Shown: piece by piece, positions 45,382 to 56,800 of the stretch | Layout of the letters: every line of letters starts with the position of its first letter | Numbering within the stretch: position 1 is the first letter of the stretch | DNA from: Beverwykella pulmonaria | Taxonomy: Eukaryota; Ascomycota; Dothideomycetes; Pleosporales; Melanommataceae | Length of the DNA: 64,000 bases | Direction: 5' to 3' | Assembly: GCA_001599595.1 (NCBI GenBank) | Contig: BCHH01000008.1 | Span: 974,220 to 1,038,219 of the forward strand | The notes under the pieces: generated by a model | Seen by the model: only the letters and a program-made list of their open reading frames with translations | Told to the model about the DNA's origin: nothing | The model's database searches: none | Position numbers and translations under genes: made by a program

Positions 45382-47736
45382 TCATCGTCCTTGCCCACCG
45401 CCCAAAGCCCTCAGAATGTCCTGCAAAGACTGGTTTCCCGCTTGAGCATTGGTTTGCGGAGGGTTGGCGCTGGGAGCAGGATTGGCCGGAGGTTGACTTT
45501 GATTTTGGAGTGCAGCTGCAGCTTGGAGCCACTGTGCCCATTGCACCAAGTTTTGCTGCTGCTGGTTTTGCGGGGCAGCGGGCTGTGCATAGAATGCTGG
45601 ATTGACGTAAGATCCGGCCGGAAGAGTCTGTGGGTTGGCGGGTGCGTATGCGTTCGCTGGAGTGTACGAGGTCACAGGTGGGTATGGGTTTGCGGGTGGG
45701 TAAGAGACCGCAGGCGCATACGGATTTGCGGGTGCATACGAGCTTGGAGGTTGTGTTGTGTTGGAGTTCGGGTTCGAGTTCGGCCTGGACCAAGCATGAC
45801 TGCCCTGTGCATTGTTTTGGGCGTAGGCATTCGCATTCGCAGATGCTGGCGGTAGAGAAGAGCGATTTGGGGATGAACCATGCCGATTTTTTCTCTTGTT
45901 GTTGCCGCGCGGCGGAGACCGCTGGGGTTGTGGTTGATTTCTTCCTCGATGTTGCCGATTGGGAGATGCGGCAGAGGCCGATCTATTCTCGCGCTGCTGC
46001 TGTTGTTGCTGTTGTTGCTGCTGCTGATTGTTTCTTTGGCGATTGTGTTCGGACTGTCTCCCACGTCTGTCAGGCTGACCTCGGGGGAACTGGTTGCCTT
46101 GGTTACCTCGTCTACCACCGCCTCCACCACCGCCGCCTCCTCTTCCGCGAGAACCGCGTCCACGATCAACCCAGCCTCCTCTGCCACCTCGCATATGGCC
46201 TCTGCGCACATGGCTCCGGTCCTCTATTGGTGCACCGGCCCCGACAATGTCCTCAAAATGATCTGGTCTCGCAAGTGGCTTGTACATACCGAGATCCTCA
46301 TCATCGTCGCTGTAGTTGAGACCACCGCCTTGGTAATAGCTAGGCTGTGGCATGAGCGGTATATCCGCGTGCGCCGTTGGTTGCGGTTTCTCTTGGGGTT
46401 CGCGATTTGCCTCTGTCCTGGCTCTCTTCGCTTCTTTTTGTTTCTTCTTATGCTCTGCTTCTTTCTCGTCGTCTGAGAATTCGACGTCGTTGGTCTCTTC
46501 GTCATGCAGGTTCGATGCATCTGTGAACTTCATGTCCCTGAGGGGTTCAGTGAGGACGAACGTCGAGTGTTCGTTGACGTAGTAAATAGTTGTGTCTTTA
46601 GTAATTCCTAGTGTGGCAATCTCCTCAGGATCCGAAAAGCCCAACGAGTATCGTGGCTCCTGGACGCGGCCGATCGTCTCAGAGACCTTTCCAATGACGG
46701 TACGATTTCCTAGACAAAGCGCAGATCCGGACTCAAGGACTTGGTAGTCCCCTGAGACGTTGGCCTTGACCAAAACCATGTTATCCACGATTGATTCGAC
46801 CTTCCCAAGCTCTGTTATCTTCGTTTCCTCAGTAATGGTGATGTCGGGCTTTTCGAACTTCTCCGTGACTTCATTTAGGGTCTTGACTTTTGCTTTGGCT
46901 GCAGCCACGGGGTCCTCCGCACTCTCCATCATCAGCCTGCGAACTTGCTCCTCAGGGTCCAACAGCTCCCCATCCTCCGAGTCAGCATCGTCATCCGAGC
47001 TATCATCCGAGCTCGATGAGTCGGAGGAGTCGGAGGCTTCCGAGTCTAATTCCCATTCCGCATCATTCTTGCCTTTGTTCGCTTCACCGGCGCGAAGAAA
47101 TTCAGCTTTGGCGTCATCTCCTTGTTGTGGGGCTTTAGATGTCGTGATGAGGGCAGTCGAGTCGTCGACTTCTATTCCACTCGTCGTTGTGTTGCGTGGG
47201 GCTGACGTGGTCAGGGATGCGCCGTCTGCGATGCCGGTTGCAGGGAGATGAGCCTCAGGGCCATCATCTACATGATATTTAGTGATGGGATGACTTGGCT
47301 TTGGAGACAGCTTACTATGCTGAGAAACTCCATTGGCGTGCTGTTGGTCGGCCGTCTCAGGCTTGGGCGATTGAGCATGGTTGTAGAAGACGTCTGAATC
47401 GGAAAGCTCGCCTTCCTCAAGGTCCTCGTCGCTGTTACGAGCAATCACGCCGCCCTGAGAGAGCGTGTGCGTAACGGGCGAGCCGTTACTGAGGCTATTG
47501 CTCAATAGACCAAGCCCGGGAATGGACAGCGACGACAGGCCTGTTGCGGCAGGGGCAGTATCCGCATCGGACAGCGGGTTATCCTCCGCGTCTATAGGGA
47601 GCGGCGCAGGCTTGACAGGAGTTGTCTCGTAGAAGTCATCGTCCAAGTCATCAATGGGCGAGCCCGGCACGTCGAGATTTGATGCGCCATTGTCGAGGCG
47701 AAGCCGCTTTGCTGGAGGTCCGAATGTGTCGGCCAT
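45382..47736 (-). CDS. NAF1: H/ACA ribonucleoprotein assembly factor Naf1
   Basis: Nuclear chaperone that binds the Cbf5/dyskerin core during H/ACA snoRNP assembly before being replaced by Gar1. Single exon, 784 aa. The start is ATG 47736 (MADTFGPPAKRLRLDNG); the frame is open further upstream without ATG. An acidic, Ser/Asp-rich N-terminal half (SSDDSSDDDADSEDGEL) precedes the Gar1-like core at about 290-400: TELGKVESIVDNMVLVKANV, SALCLGNRTVIGKVSETIGR, RYSLGF and YYVNEHSTFVL. The C-terminal half is an RGG/Gly-rich segment, an 11-glutamine run (45994-46026) and Pro/Ala/Tyr repeats, which suit RNA binding and disorder. It is divergent from ALG9, with 321 bp between starts. Confidence 0.92.
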   Translation of the reverse strand: MADTFGPPAKRLRLDNGASNLDVPGSPIDDLDDDFYETTPVKPAPLPIDAEDNPLSDADTAPAATGLSSLSIPGLGLLSNSLSNGSPVTHTLSQGGVIARNSDEDLEEGELSDSDVFYNHAQSPKPETADQQHANGVSQHSKLSPKPSHPITKYHVDDGPEAHLPATGIADGASLTTSAPRNTTTSGIEVDDSTALITTSKAPQQGDDAKAEFLRAGEANKGKNDAEWELDSEASDSSDSSSSDDSSDDDADSEDGELLDPEEQVRRLMMESAEDPVAAAKAKVKTLNEVTEKFEKPDITITEETKITELGKVESIVDNMVLVKANVSGDYQVLESGSALCLGNRTVIGKVSETIGRVQEPRYSLGFSDPEEIATLGITKDTTIYYVNEHSTFVLTEPLRDMKFTDASNLHDEETNDVEFSDDEKEAEHKKKQKEAKRARTEANREPQEKPQPTAHADIPLMPQPSYYQGGGLNYSDDDEDLGMYKPLARPDHFEDIVGAGAPIEDRSHVRRGHMRGGRGGWVDRGRGSRGRGGGGGGGGGRRGNQGNQFPRGQPDRRGRQSEHNRQRNNQQQQQQQQQQQRENRSASAASPNRQHRGRNQPQPQRSPPRGNNKRKNRHGSSPNRSSLPPASANANAYAQNNAQGSHAWSRPNSNPNSNTTQPPSSYAPANPYAPAVSYPPANPYPPVTSYTPANAYAPANPQTLPAGSYVNPAFYAQPAAPQNQQQQNLVQWAQWLQAAAALQNQSQPPANPAPSANPPQTNAQAGNQSLQDILRALGGGQGR
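45994..46026 (-). repeat. Polyglutamine run in NAF1
   Basis: Eleven consecutive Gln codons mixing CAG and CAA, so the run is not a pure trinucleotide microsatellite. Confidence 0.9.
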
Positions 47737-48057
47737 GTCCACTCTACGCGCCGCCTGTGCAGCGGTGGCCACGCAGTAATAGAGTCTGTAGTCTGCTCAG
47801 TAGCCCGCAGTGGTGATGCGGGTGGCCTCTTAGAGTGCTCAGTGTGCGCAGTTGCAGTGGCAGGTTGTGGTTCGTGACTTCCTTCAGCGAGGAAAAGAGC
47901 AACGGAAGCAGAAGGTGCGCCTAGGTTTAAGCTCTGCGCTAGTGTGCCTTGGCGCCAACCCCTGCCGCCCATTCGCAGGGCTGCAGGACATGCGAAGAAC
48001 AGCCGCTTCAAGTGTCGATGATGGCACCGTGCGGCTTTCATGGCGTCCTCAGTCACA
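47737..48057. promoter_or_regulatory. Divergent promoter between NAF1 and ALG9
   Basis: Only 321 bp separate the two start codons, which face away from each other, so the promoters and both 5' leaders must overlap or abut. I see no clear TATA box or known activator site. Confidence 0.6.
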
Positions 48058-49999
48058 ATGCCTCCCAAATCACGCGTGGGAAACCCAGCGGCACCGATGC
48101 CGTCAACCAAAACTAAAGCGTGAGATTCTGCGACCACGGAATACCGTTCTTCAAGCTAAAGAGCTAGTTCTCCCCATCCGCATCTCGAACCCATCACTGC
48201 CTTCTACATCTTTCTTGCCGCCAACGTCGTCGCGGCCACTTTCGCACCCATTCAAGACTGCGATGAAGTATTCAACTATTGGGAACCTACACATTATCTC
48301 AACCACGGTTATGGCCTGCAGACATGGGAGTACTCTCCCGAGTATGCGATCCGGAGCTGGACATATGCTGGCATACATGCGGTGGTGATCTGGATCGGAC
48401 GACTACTGCCCTTCGTCAACAGCAAGGTGGCAGAATTCTACTTTCTCCGAATCATGCTGGGCGTCCTGTGCGCATTATGCGAGACACGACTGTACTCCAC
48501 CATATCGAGAACCATGAATCCCCGAGTAGCGATATATTTCTTGATGGTTATGGTGTTTAGTCCCGGGATGTACCACGCCTCGCCGGCATACCTGCCCTCC
48601 AGCTTTGCCATGTACACCACCATGCTCGGATTTTCCGCATTCATGGACTGGCAAGGTGGCATGCGGACCGCTCAAGGAATTTTCTGGTTTGCCGTGGGCA
48701 GTCTGCTTGGCTGGCCTTTTGCCGGAGCCCTGATCGTTCCCTTCTTAGTAGAAGAGGTCCTACTGGCCTCTTTCACTGGCAAACTCTATGAGGGCTTCCG
48801 GAGGGTGCTAGATGGCGCCGTGAGGTCCGTGATTGTTTTGGTATGTCTCTCCACCAGGTTGGAATGAAAGCTCATTCCCGTTCTAGGGTGTACAAACGTG
48901 CATTGATTCGCTATTTTTCTACCACAAAGCCGTGTCCGTCCCACTCAATATTGTTCTTTACAATGTCTTCAGCGGAAAGAGCAAGGGTCCAAATATATAT
49001 GGCGTGGAGCCATGGCATTTCTACTTTCGCAACCTCGCCTTGAACTTCAACGCCTGGTTTTTCCTCGCCATGGGCGCGCTTCCTCTGCTACTGATACAGC
49101 ACACTATCCGTCAAAGGGCCATCTCCAAGCAAACTCTTCTTCGCGGGATCATCTTCGTCAGTCCATTCTACTTGTGGCTCGGAATCTTCACGCTCCAGCC
49201 TCACAAGGAGGAACGCTTTATGTACCCTGCATATCCCGCTCTGGCTCTCAATGCGGCAACATCATTACATATATTGTTGGCCAACTTTGGGTCTACAGAT
49301 CCGCATGATCTCGTGAGCAAGATACCTCCGAAACTGAAACTGGCCATTGTTAGTATATTCATTCTGGGAAGTCTTGACCTAGGCGTTCTTCGAACCATTG
49401 GTACCATGACAGCATACTCTGCACCTCTAAGCGTATATGCACCTTTGCATCGACAAGGGATTGCGAAAGCTGGAGACAATGTCTGCCTTGGAAAAGAATG
49501 GTACCGCTTTCCGTCATCGTACCTCCTCCCAGAGCAGGTCCACGCGAAGTTCATTAAGAGCGAGTTTTCTGGACTTCTTCCTGGCGAGTTCAGCGAAGCA
49601 CATGAAGGACTTGGGATGTTTCCTGGTGCTTGGCTAGTACCTTCTGGTATGAACGATGAAAACCGAGAGGACCCTGGGAAATATGTCGGTTTCTCCACCC
49701 CAGTTCACATCCCTTTATCGCTAACATCTCCCTAGACTGATATCGCCCATTGCAATTTCTTGGTGGATTCCCGGTTTCCCAGCGTACCTCCGGCACCTCT
49801 AGAACCCGACTACATTTCTGATTCAAAAACTTGGGGAAAGCTGTCCTGCACCAGCTTCTTGGACGCCCACAATACCGGAGTTGTGGGTCGTCTGTTCTGG
49901 ATTCCGGACTGGCCAATCATCCCGGATCGTTTTCGAAGAAAGTGGGGCGAATACTGCCTTCTGCATCGCAGGGACGAAAGTGGAAAAACTGAACAGTAG
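48058..49999 (+). CDS. ALG9: ALG9 alpha-1,2-mannosyltransferase
   Basis: Dolichyl-phosphate-mannose-dependent mannosyltransferase of family GT22, which adds alpha-1,2 mannoses to the lipid-linked N-glycan precursor in the ER lumen. Four exons, 48058-48119, 48168-48840, 48887-49684 and 49736-49999, give 598 aa. Intron 1 is 48 nt (GTGAGA..CTAG); intron 3 has a weaker donor, GTCGGT. The short N-terminus (MPPKSRVGNPAAP) leads to the first membrane segment AFYIFLAANVVAATFA and then the GT-C loop QDCDEVFNYWEPTHYL with its acidic residues at 51-54. HKEERFMYPAYPALAL near 351 is the second family signature, and several hydrophobic segments lie between. CNFLVDSRFPS and GRLFWIPDW in the last exon are typical of the Alg9 C-terminus. 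Confidence 0.95.
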
Positions 50000-50537
50000 T
50001 GAGCTTGCACGATATGCTCCCTGCACGTGCATAGAAACGGGCAGAGCAGACCGAGGTAGTTTTGGATGTAGTGGATCGCTTTCACTAGATAAGGAATTGC
50101 AGCACCCTTATTGCTACAATCGATACATCAACATGAACAAGCCTTGTTTGGATACTCTGTAAACAGTGCATAGTAACCTTGGTCAGGCGTTCATAGGCGG
50201 AGAAGCTGGCATAGGTGGGAAAGCAAGGTTTGGAGAATGGACACGCTAGGCTGCTTTGGGCAAACGTATCCCCAAATTGACGACACAGTTTCGAGAACCC
50301 CACACTCGGATCATTGAGGACGTTATCGCATGCATATCGGACAGCGCGTGGACGGATACATAATGGGATTCAATACACATTTTTTCAAGCCCAACCCCGT
50401 GTGCTTGTTGCTACTCACTATCAGCCCTTTCGTGTTCAGGTGTGCTGCTACAATTTGAGCGTTCTATTGGGATCTTTTACAATTTAACGAAACATATAAC
50501 CCAGCTATCTCCTTCGTATTACATTCTCGATGATACC
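50000..50537. other. Intergenic, no gene seen
   Basis: Lies between two rightward genes. It should hold the ALG9 3' UTR and the promoter of the next gene; a further in-frame ATG of that gene occurs at 50442. Confidence 0.55.
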
Positions 50538-52021
50538 ATGTCCACCCTCCATCCCCGCCTCGCCCATAAATTAGACGAAGTCCACTTCTGGGTACGGCAG
50601 CACTGCAGCGTAGCAAATGCGAAGTTCCACTCGACGTATAAAAACGCGCGTCTCGACTCACGGTCACTTCTCTACGGCGTTCTATTCGGGGTCACACTTG
50701 CGTGGGTGGCATCAGTAGTCGTACGTCAAACTCGCTCTCGAAAAGTAGCAGTGAGACCTGGTACACCTGATTTGGAGAAACGGGCGCTGGTTAAGCCGGC
50801 GGAGAGGGAGCCTGGTGGTATGTACCATACCTCTCGAAAGTTACTATTTCTATTCCTATTTATGATCTTCGATACATGGATATGTTTGTGAGGAAGTGTA
50901 GTTGACAAGTCAATAGTATGGATCCCGCAGCCTTTCAAACGTCCGCCACCTCTCGCATACCCCGACTGGTCCGTCACATCCACTAAGCCTTTGCCATACC
51001 GCCCCTTTCGCTACGGCCCCAAATACAATGTGACCATGGGCCTGCGCACCATGCACTGGGACGAGTGGATCGAGCTCGACAACGACTATATGAAATTTCA
51101 CGATCGCAAAGCGCAACGCATCATCGAGCGGGGACCCAAATGTTGCCATACGGCGCCCGAAGCCATGGACGGCGCGTGTGAGTTGCTCGAGGAATTGGTA
51201 GACTATTTACCGCAAAGATATCCGAGTTTGTACAAGAAGACAGAGGTGGGTATGGATAATTTGGTTACGGGGGAGAGCTTTGATATCGTGGAACGCCCGT
51301 TGAAGGAGGATCCCATGCAGATGGCGGCCCGCTTCGTACAAGATGACCTCGCGATCATGTTCGAGAAGCCAGATGGGCAGTACTATCTCCTCGCTGGAGC
51401 TATTTTGCTTGCCGGGTTTTGGCGGCTCGAAGATAAACTTGGGATGTCGATGAGCGATATCCATACTAGCGGCAACGTGCCGCAATTTAGAGAGAAATTG
51501 GAGAAGGGGATGACGAACTTCTTTAAGAGGGTTCAGCCTGATAAGCCAGTGCTCAGAAACAACTACTTCATCCAAGTAGATGATGATTTGGCGTGGAGTC
51601 CTAGTATTGGTGATGAGGACTCGGACGGCATAGGTTGGTTCACGGCGGAGAAAAATAAAGCGATTCACAATCACCACTTCAGAAGTGAGCGACAGAGTTT
51701 ACGCCGGTATGTTCTTCATTTCCCTCCGTCTCTAGTAAACTGGTCACTCACTCGATTGTCAATAGGCTTCCGCGAAGCGGTGGCGTAGTATTCACCATCC
51801 GAACTTACTTCCATCCCATTACAGAGATCTGCAAAGAGCTATATGTACCTGGAAGGCTCGCCAGTGCGGTAAGAAGCTGGGGAGAGGATGTCAGCATGTA
51901 CAAGGGAAAGGAAAGATACCAAGATGTACTGCTCGAGTATCTAGATAAGATGCATGAGGAGCAGGTGAAGAATGGGCTAGACTTGGAGAAGGAGGAGGAA
52001 GTGAGGTCGTATCCGTTCTAG
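50538..52021 (+). CDS. DUF3445 / haem-dependent oxidative N-demethylase-like protein
   Basis: Three exons, 50538-50817, 50917-51706 and 51766-52021, give 441 aa; introns have donors GTATGT. One membrane segment lies near 51-70 (SLLYGVLFGVTLAWVASVVV). The rest matches the DUF3445 family (haem-dependent oxidative N-demethylase alpha-subunit-like): YRPFRYGPKYNVTMGLRTM, WIELDNDYMKFHDRK, FVQDDLAIMF and RSERQSLRRLPRSGGVVFTI, the last rebuilt across intron 2. Bacterial relatives of that name oxidise dimethylamine with haem and an iron-sulphur/flavin partner; whether the fungal proteins do is unknown. The N-terminal anchor suggests membrane attachment with the domain on one side. An upstream in-frame ATG at 50442 would add 32 residues. 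Confidence 0.86.
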
Positions 52022-53867
52022 GTATATGGTTTGGTAATTCTCTTAGCGTAGGAACGGGCTGCTGTAGCGTAGCGTATATTTTTTAATTTCTTTCGCTCTA
52101 GTCCTAGACCTTTTCTGTAACACGATAGTGGTCGCTGCCCTCCGTAAATTAGAAGGACTTATCAAAATTTTGGGTCAAAAACCTGGCGAGCAAGTGGATT
52201 CAAGACGGAGGGGCATTGCCGAACAACTAAGTTTCAATACTCCCAAGCAGCTTTCTTGGCTATTATCCTCGTCGTATTTTCATGGCCTACATAAACGCCG
52301 CTAGGAGAAGTTCTAGAAAGATCTCTGATTTTAGAAAATCCGGATGTGAGTACCCGGATCATGCCACCTTCATATTCACTCTCTTAATCATGTGGCCGTC
52401 GATATCCACATAGGATAGCATATAGCAGAAGACCTGAATCGTCGAGAGACTATTCTCGGCTTCCAAATGACCCGGCAATAGTACGTGCATGCGCCGGCAC
52501 ATAGACGGTGAGAGGACGTAGTATGCAGTGCGTGGCGCTAAAGCATGAGATCCGGAGTTTTATCTGCTCCCAAGCAAATGAATCTTGGCAGACTTTTGAG
52601 ACACGAACAAAGTGGTAGTCAGACCATGTTCAGATCATGATGCTAAGAAATGACGTGCAGGCGATAGCGCATGAAGAAAACAGGAGAGACGGAGACAAAC
52701 ATTGCGAGAAAAGAGAGCATGATGGTCGTCGACAACTTTGGGTTGATGTTATGCAGTGGCAACGCGCGCTTATGGGATTTGACAGGGGAAGATGTCTTGC
52801 AGACAGCACGGATCGTGGAAATGGCCGAGTTGTTAGATTCTACAAGTTCGATGGACGCTGCATTTGATTACCGTGGGGTGTCTTGGATGTCCTGGTGCGG
52901 TGCTCTGCGGGTAGGGAAGACGTCGCAGGCTGTGCCCATGTTGTGCAACAATAGACGACAAAGAAGCGAACAAAAGAAGCGAACAAAAGAAGCGAACAAA
53001 AAGAAGGTCGCAAAATAAACCTCCGATCCGCTTCACTCAGTCGTAACAGGGTCATCCTGACCATGGGGGTGGTTTGAAAAGCAAAGATGGGCGAATGAAT
53101 GCCCATGCAACGCCATTAATCGCGGTGCTAGGTCGGGCATGAAGGTTGCGTCCGGAGCCTCGGAGGGAGTTGAGGTGTGATTGCGAAGAGGCAGTTGCTG
53201 GCTTTCGCTGCGGTGCAAGGCGGTCAGTCGGCCTAACGCCCATTCGCGCCTAGATGTGATGACTGATGCGATGCTTGAATCCTAAAGGAGCATGCAGCTG
53301 CACATCCAGCGTCGAGATGGATGATTGTCAGTGTTTCTCGCTGTTTACCCCGACGTTGAAACGGGAGGCGGCCTGTTTCGCTCGGCACGCCCACGCTGGC
53401 CGCTGCGCCAGTCGAGGGGTACACCGTTGCTCTGCCACGAGACTCCCCGAACAGACGGTGCCAACTCTGTCGCGGTCGGCCACCTGCTCGGGCAGCTCTA
53501 GTAATGCGGTGGTTGGTGGTGGTTGGCGGTGGTTGGGCGCGGGTGATTTCGCTCGCTGCCAAAACATCCGGCCAGTGCGTCGTGCATGGGCCGGACCCTG
53601 CGATGCTTTCATGCCTGGCGCTCGCGCCTCGTCTGCCCAGCCAGTGCCTGCGGGCGCCGCTGACTGGTTCTGGAATTGCGTCTGCTCGGTGGCTGCAGGC
53701 TGGGTGGTCGATGAGCGCTGTGCTCGACTTCACCCGCTCCTCTCTCCCTCCGTCTCCCATATTAACCATGGCTGCAACGCGCACATCTCTTCAAGTCATG
53801 CCTCCCCCTCCGCTGCGCTGATGCCACAGTAGCCGTCGTATTTCCGCGTGCCGGACCATGGGGCAGG
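52022..53867. other. Intergenic, 1.8 kb, no gene seen
   Basis: Left half AT-rich, right half (53200-53860) GC-rich and probably the LTE1 promoter and leader. Overlapping frames on both strands in the right half lack motifs. A 13-bp tandem repeat lies at 52961-52999. Confidence 0.5.
52961..52999. repeat. Perfect 13-bp tandem repeat, 3 copies
   Basis: Three identical AAGAAGCGAACAA units in a row, followed by a partial fourth; noncoding as far as I can tell. Confidence 0.9.
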
Positions 53868-56800
53868 ATGGCCTTGCCTGTGCTGCAGCAAAACGCCTAT
53901 CCAGGCTCCCCGGCGGATGTTTCGCCCAATTCAGGACAGCGAGAGCAGCGTGAAGTGCTGGCGGCCGCGCGACGGCTCACCACTGCAAAGCGACGACAGG
54001 CTGAAGATGCGCGACGTCTTGCTGCTGCTCAAGCTGCTCCCCGCCGCCAGTCGCTGCGACGAGTAAAGGACTCCAAGGAGGAGCTGCGCCGGACCAGGGC
54101 TCGCGGGACCAGCAGCGCAACCATCGATTCTTCCACCAGCACCACTACCAACGGCCGCTCCTTCACCGTCGCTAACATCAACCACGGAATCATCTACCTG
54201 AGGTACGCGCTTGACATCTGTCCATCTCTGTCTGTCTGTTACCTGCCGCATTTGTCGTGTTCTACATGATCACATCAGCCACCCCTCTCTCCGCCTCTCA
54301 CGCTGTCTTATGCTCGCTGACCACCGCCATTGCAGACCCGTCGTGCGCGCTGGAAACCAGCGAAACCGCCCGTCGCCCGACCCCTTCGTCTTCCCTCCTC
54401 AAACGCCTCCAGACAGCGCCACACTCGACCCCAACGCGCTGAGCAATGACTGGGAACACAGCCTGTACAGCTCAAGGACACCCACCGGCGCCGAGCTTGC
54501 TCCCCGGCTGCTTCCCGACGTGAAGACGGATGATGACTTCAAGTCACAACGGCCCGCCCACTTCACCTCGCCTCCTCGGCCAATCGCCCACTCGCGCTCG
54601 CGCTCCTTCTCCACCGTCGACGAGCATACTGTGACTTCGCAGAGCACTGAGCCTGGTACCTTCAAGGTCGTAATCGACAGAGCGCCCTTCCGACGGCCTA
54701 AGACCGCAGACACTGGATCGTTACCCATATTAGAAGTGCCCATTCCTCACTACCGTCTGGGAACACCTCGTTTTAGTGCACGAGGCACGGCTATCCTGCG
54801 GAGTTCGGTATATACCCGCGCGTCGGGCACGGAAGATTTCAACAGATCTTCCTTTTTAACCCCACAGCGTGCTACCCACTCGTTCCTATCATCCCGGCCC
54901 CGATCCGACGTCTACTCCCCCGCATCAATCAACTACCGCACCACCATGGACCGCATTCCCCTGCAACCGTCCACCGCTCCATCCTCGGCGCGCGTGTCCA
55001 AAGTCCCAATTGGTCCCCAGCTATACGATGCTCTCACAACAAATCCAGACGATAGAGCTGTTGTTCGCTTCTCCGCCTCTGGAGACATTCTTGCAGCTAC
55101 ACCCTCCCGGTTGGTTGCGCACATCACATCACCCAGCTTCCTAGACTACGAACTTCTCTCCGACTTCTTCCTAACGTTCCGCTCATTTCTGAACAGCCGT
55201 GATCTAGTCGCGTATCTCATCTCGCGGTTGCGGTGGGCGGTCAACAGACAAGATGACTTTGGCCGGATTGTGCGGGTACGAACGTTCGTGGCTCTTCGGC
55301 ACTGGATATTGAATTACTTCGTAGACGATTTTGTGCCCATGTATCAGCTGCGGACGTATTTCTGCGAACTGGTAAATACTCTCTACAAAGATCTCCGAGC
55401 TCGCGAGGATGGAGGAGGAGGAGATATAAAGATCGTGGGCGAGCTGAAGAAATGCTGGAGACGGACGTGTGCTTTGTACTGGGATAGTGAAGATGGCGTT
55501 GGGAAAGATTTGGCCGATGACGACCTTCTCCCGGGTGGACAAGTTGAATCGCAAGCATCCGTGGAAGAAAATCCTATCCAACCGCAATTGCCCTCTACAC
55601 CACCACGACAGACAGATCGGGCCGCCAAGGTTGAAACTATTGGATCCAATCCAAGCGATCACTTTGCCAGCAGACATATGGACTGGGCTCAGAAAGCTCG
55701 CCACACTCCGCAGAATTCCTTCAGCTCGCCATACATACCCTCTCAGGAGTACGAGGGAACCCAAGTACCCTTGTCTCCAGCAAGTGAACAAAGTATGCAA
55801 GTCCTATCGTGTTCTATTCCAATGCGTGGATTGAACAGAGCAGAACCAGCAAGCGACATGCCGCTCTATCCACACCCTGTGCCGCATCCAGTCCCCGCTC
55901 GCTTTGCGGCAAGCCCACAGAACGCAGCGTCTGCTAAAAAGCGGAACCGACCGTCTCATGCGCACAAAAGAAGCGGGAGTTTCTCGGACGCGTTGAGAGA
56001 TCACAGAGAGCCTTTGTCTGTGTCAAAATATGCCGCCCCAGATGCAACCATTTCTGTAGTGTCGAAGATGCCTGGCAGTCTCGTGCGTGGCGGAGTTTTC
56101 CAACCCAGCTCTCCTTATATTGATCTCAAAAATGGTGGACTACGGCATACCAGATCACATCTCGAGCTCGAGCCTGTCGATATTTCAGGAGGTGATGTAC
56201 ATACTAAGCAAGGCCATGCGACCAACCCTGGGATGAAGAAGCTCTTTGGTAGCGTCCGTCGCGCATTAAGCAGCAAACAGCCCTCAGGCTCAACTCCACA
56301 GCTACCAACTACTGCGTATCGGCAACATATCAACCCTTCCACTCGATCATCAAATCCGACGAGCATCTCTACAGCATCAGGGGGCGTCCACAAGCGTCGG
56401 ACTGCCCGTCCTCGACCTCAAGTGCGAATCGATATGTTGGCAATGAAAGTGGGCGAGAGTTTCAAGAAAGCTGTGAATGAACAATTAAAGAACGAGCAAC
56501 CGCGACACAGTGCCGTACCTGCGCTTGGAGATTTCGAATTCGAATTCGACAAGCGCGAATCTACTGTGACGACTGATCAATCTAAGGCTTCCAATGCTCA
56601 AGACCCGAGGATATACAGCAGCATCACAAATGGTAGTAAGTCAATCCTAATCATGGATGACACCGGTGCCCCGGATATCCCATTCATGTCAGGTGCTTTA
56701 CCTAGTCCCAAGGAACATCTGCCGAAGAGTGTCCAGCTTGCGCCACGCCCTCGAGGTGCATCAATCGATGAGCGACTAGCCGAGGAAGCTGCCTCGGTTG

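Noticed and set aside
53233..53832. Overlapping 183- and 188-codon frames on opposite strands upstream of LTE1
   Set aside because: Mutually exclusive, without motifs, in GC-rich DNA expected to be promoter and leader.
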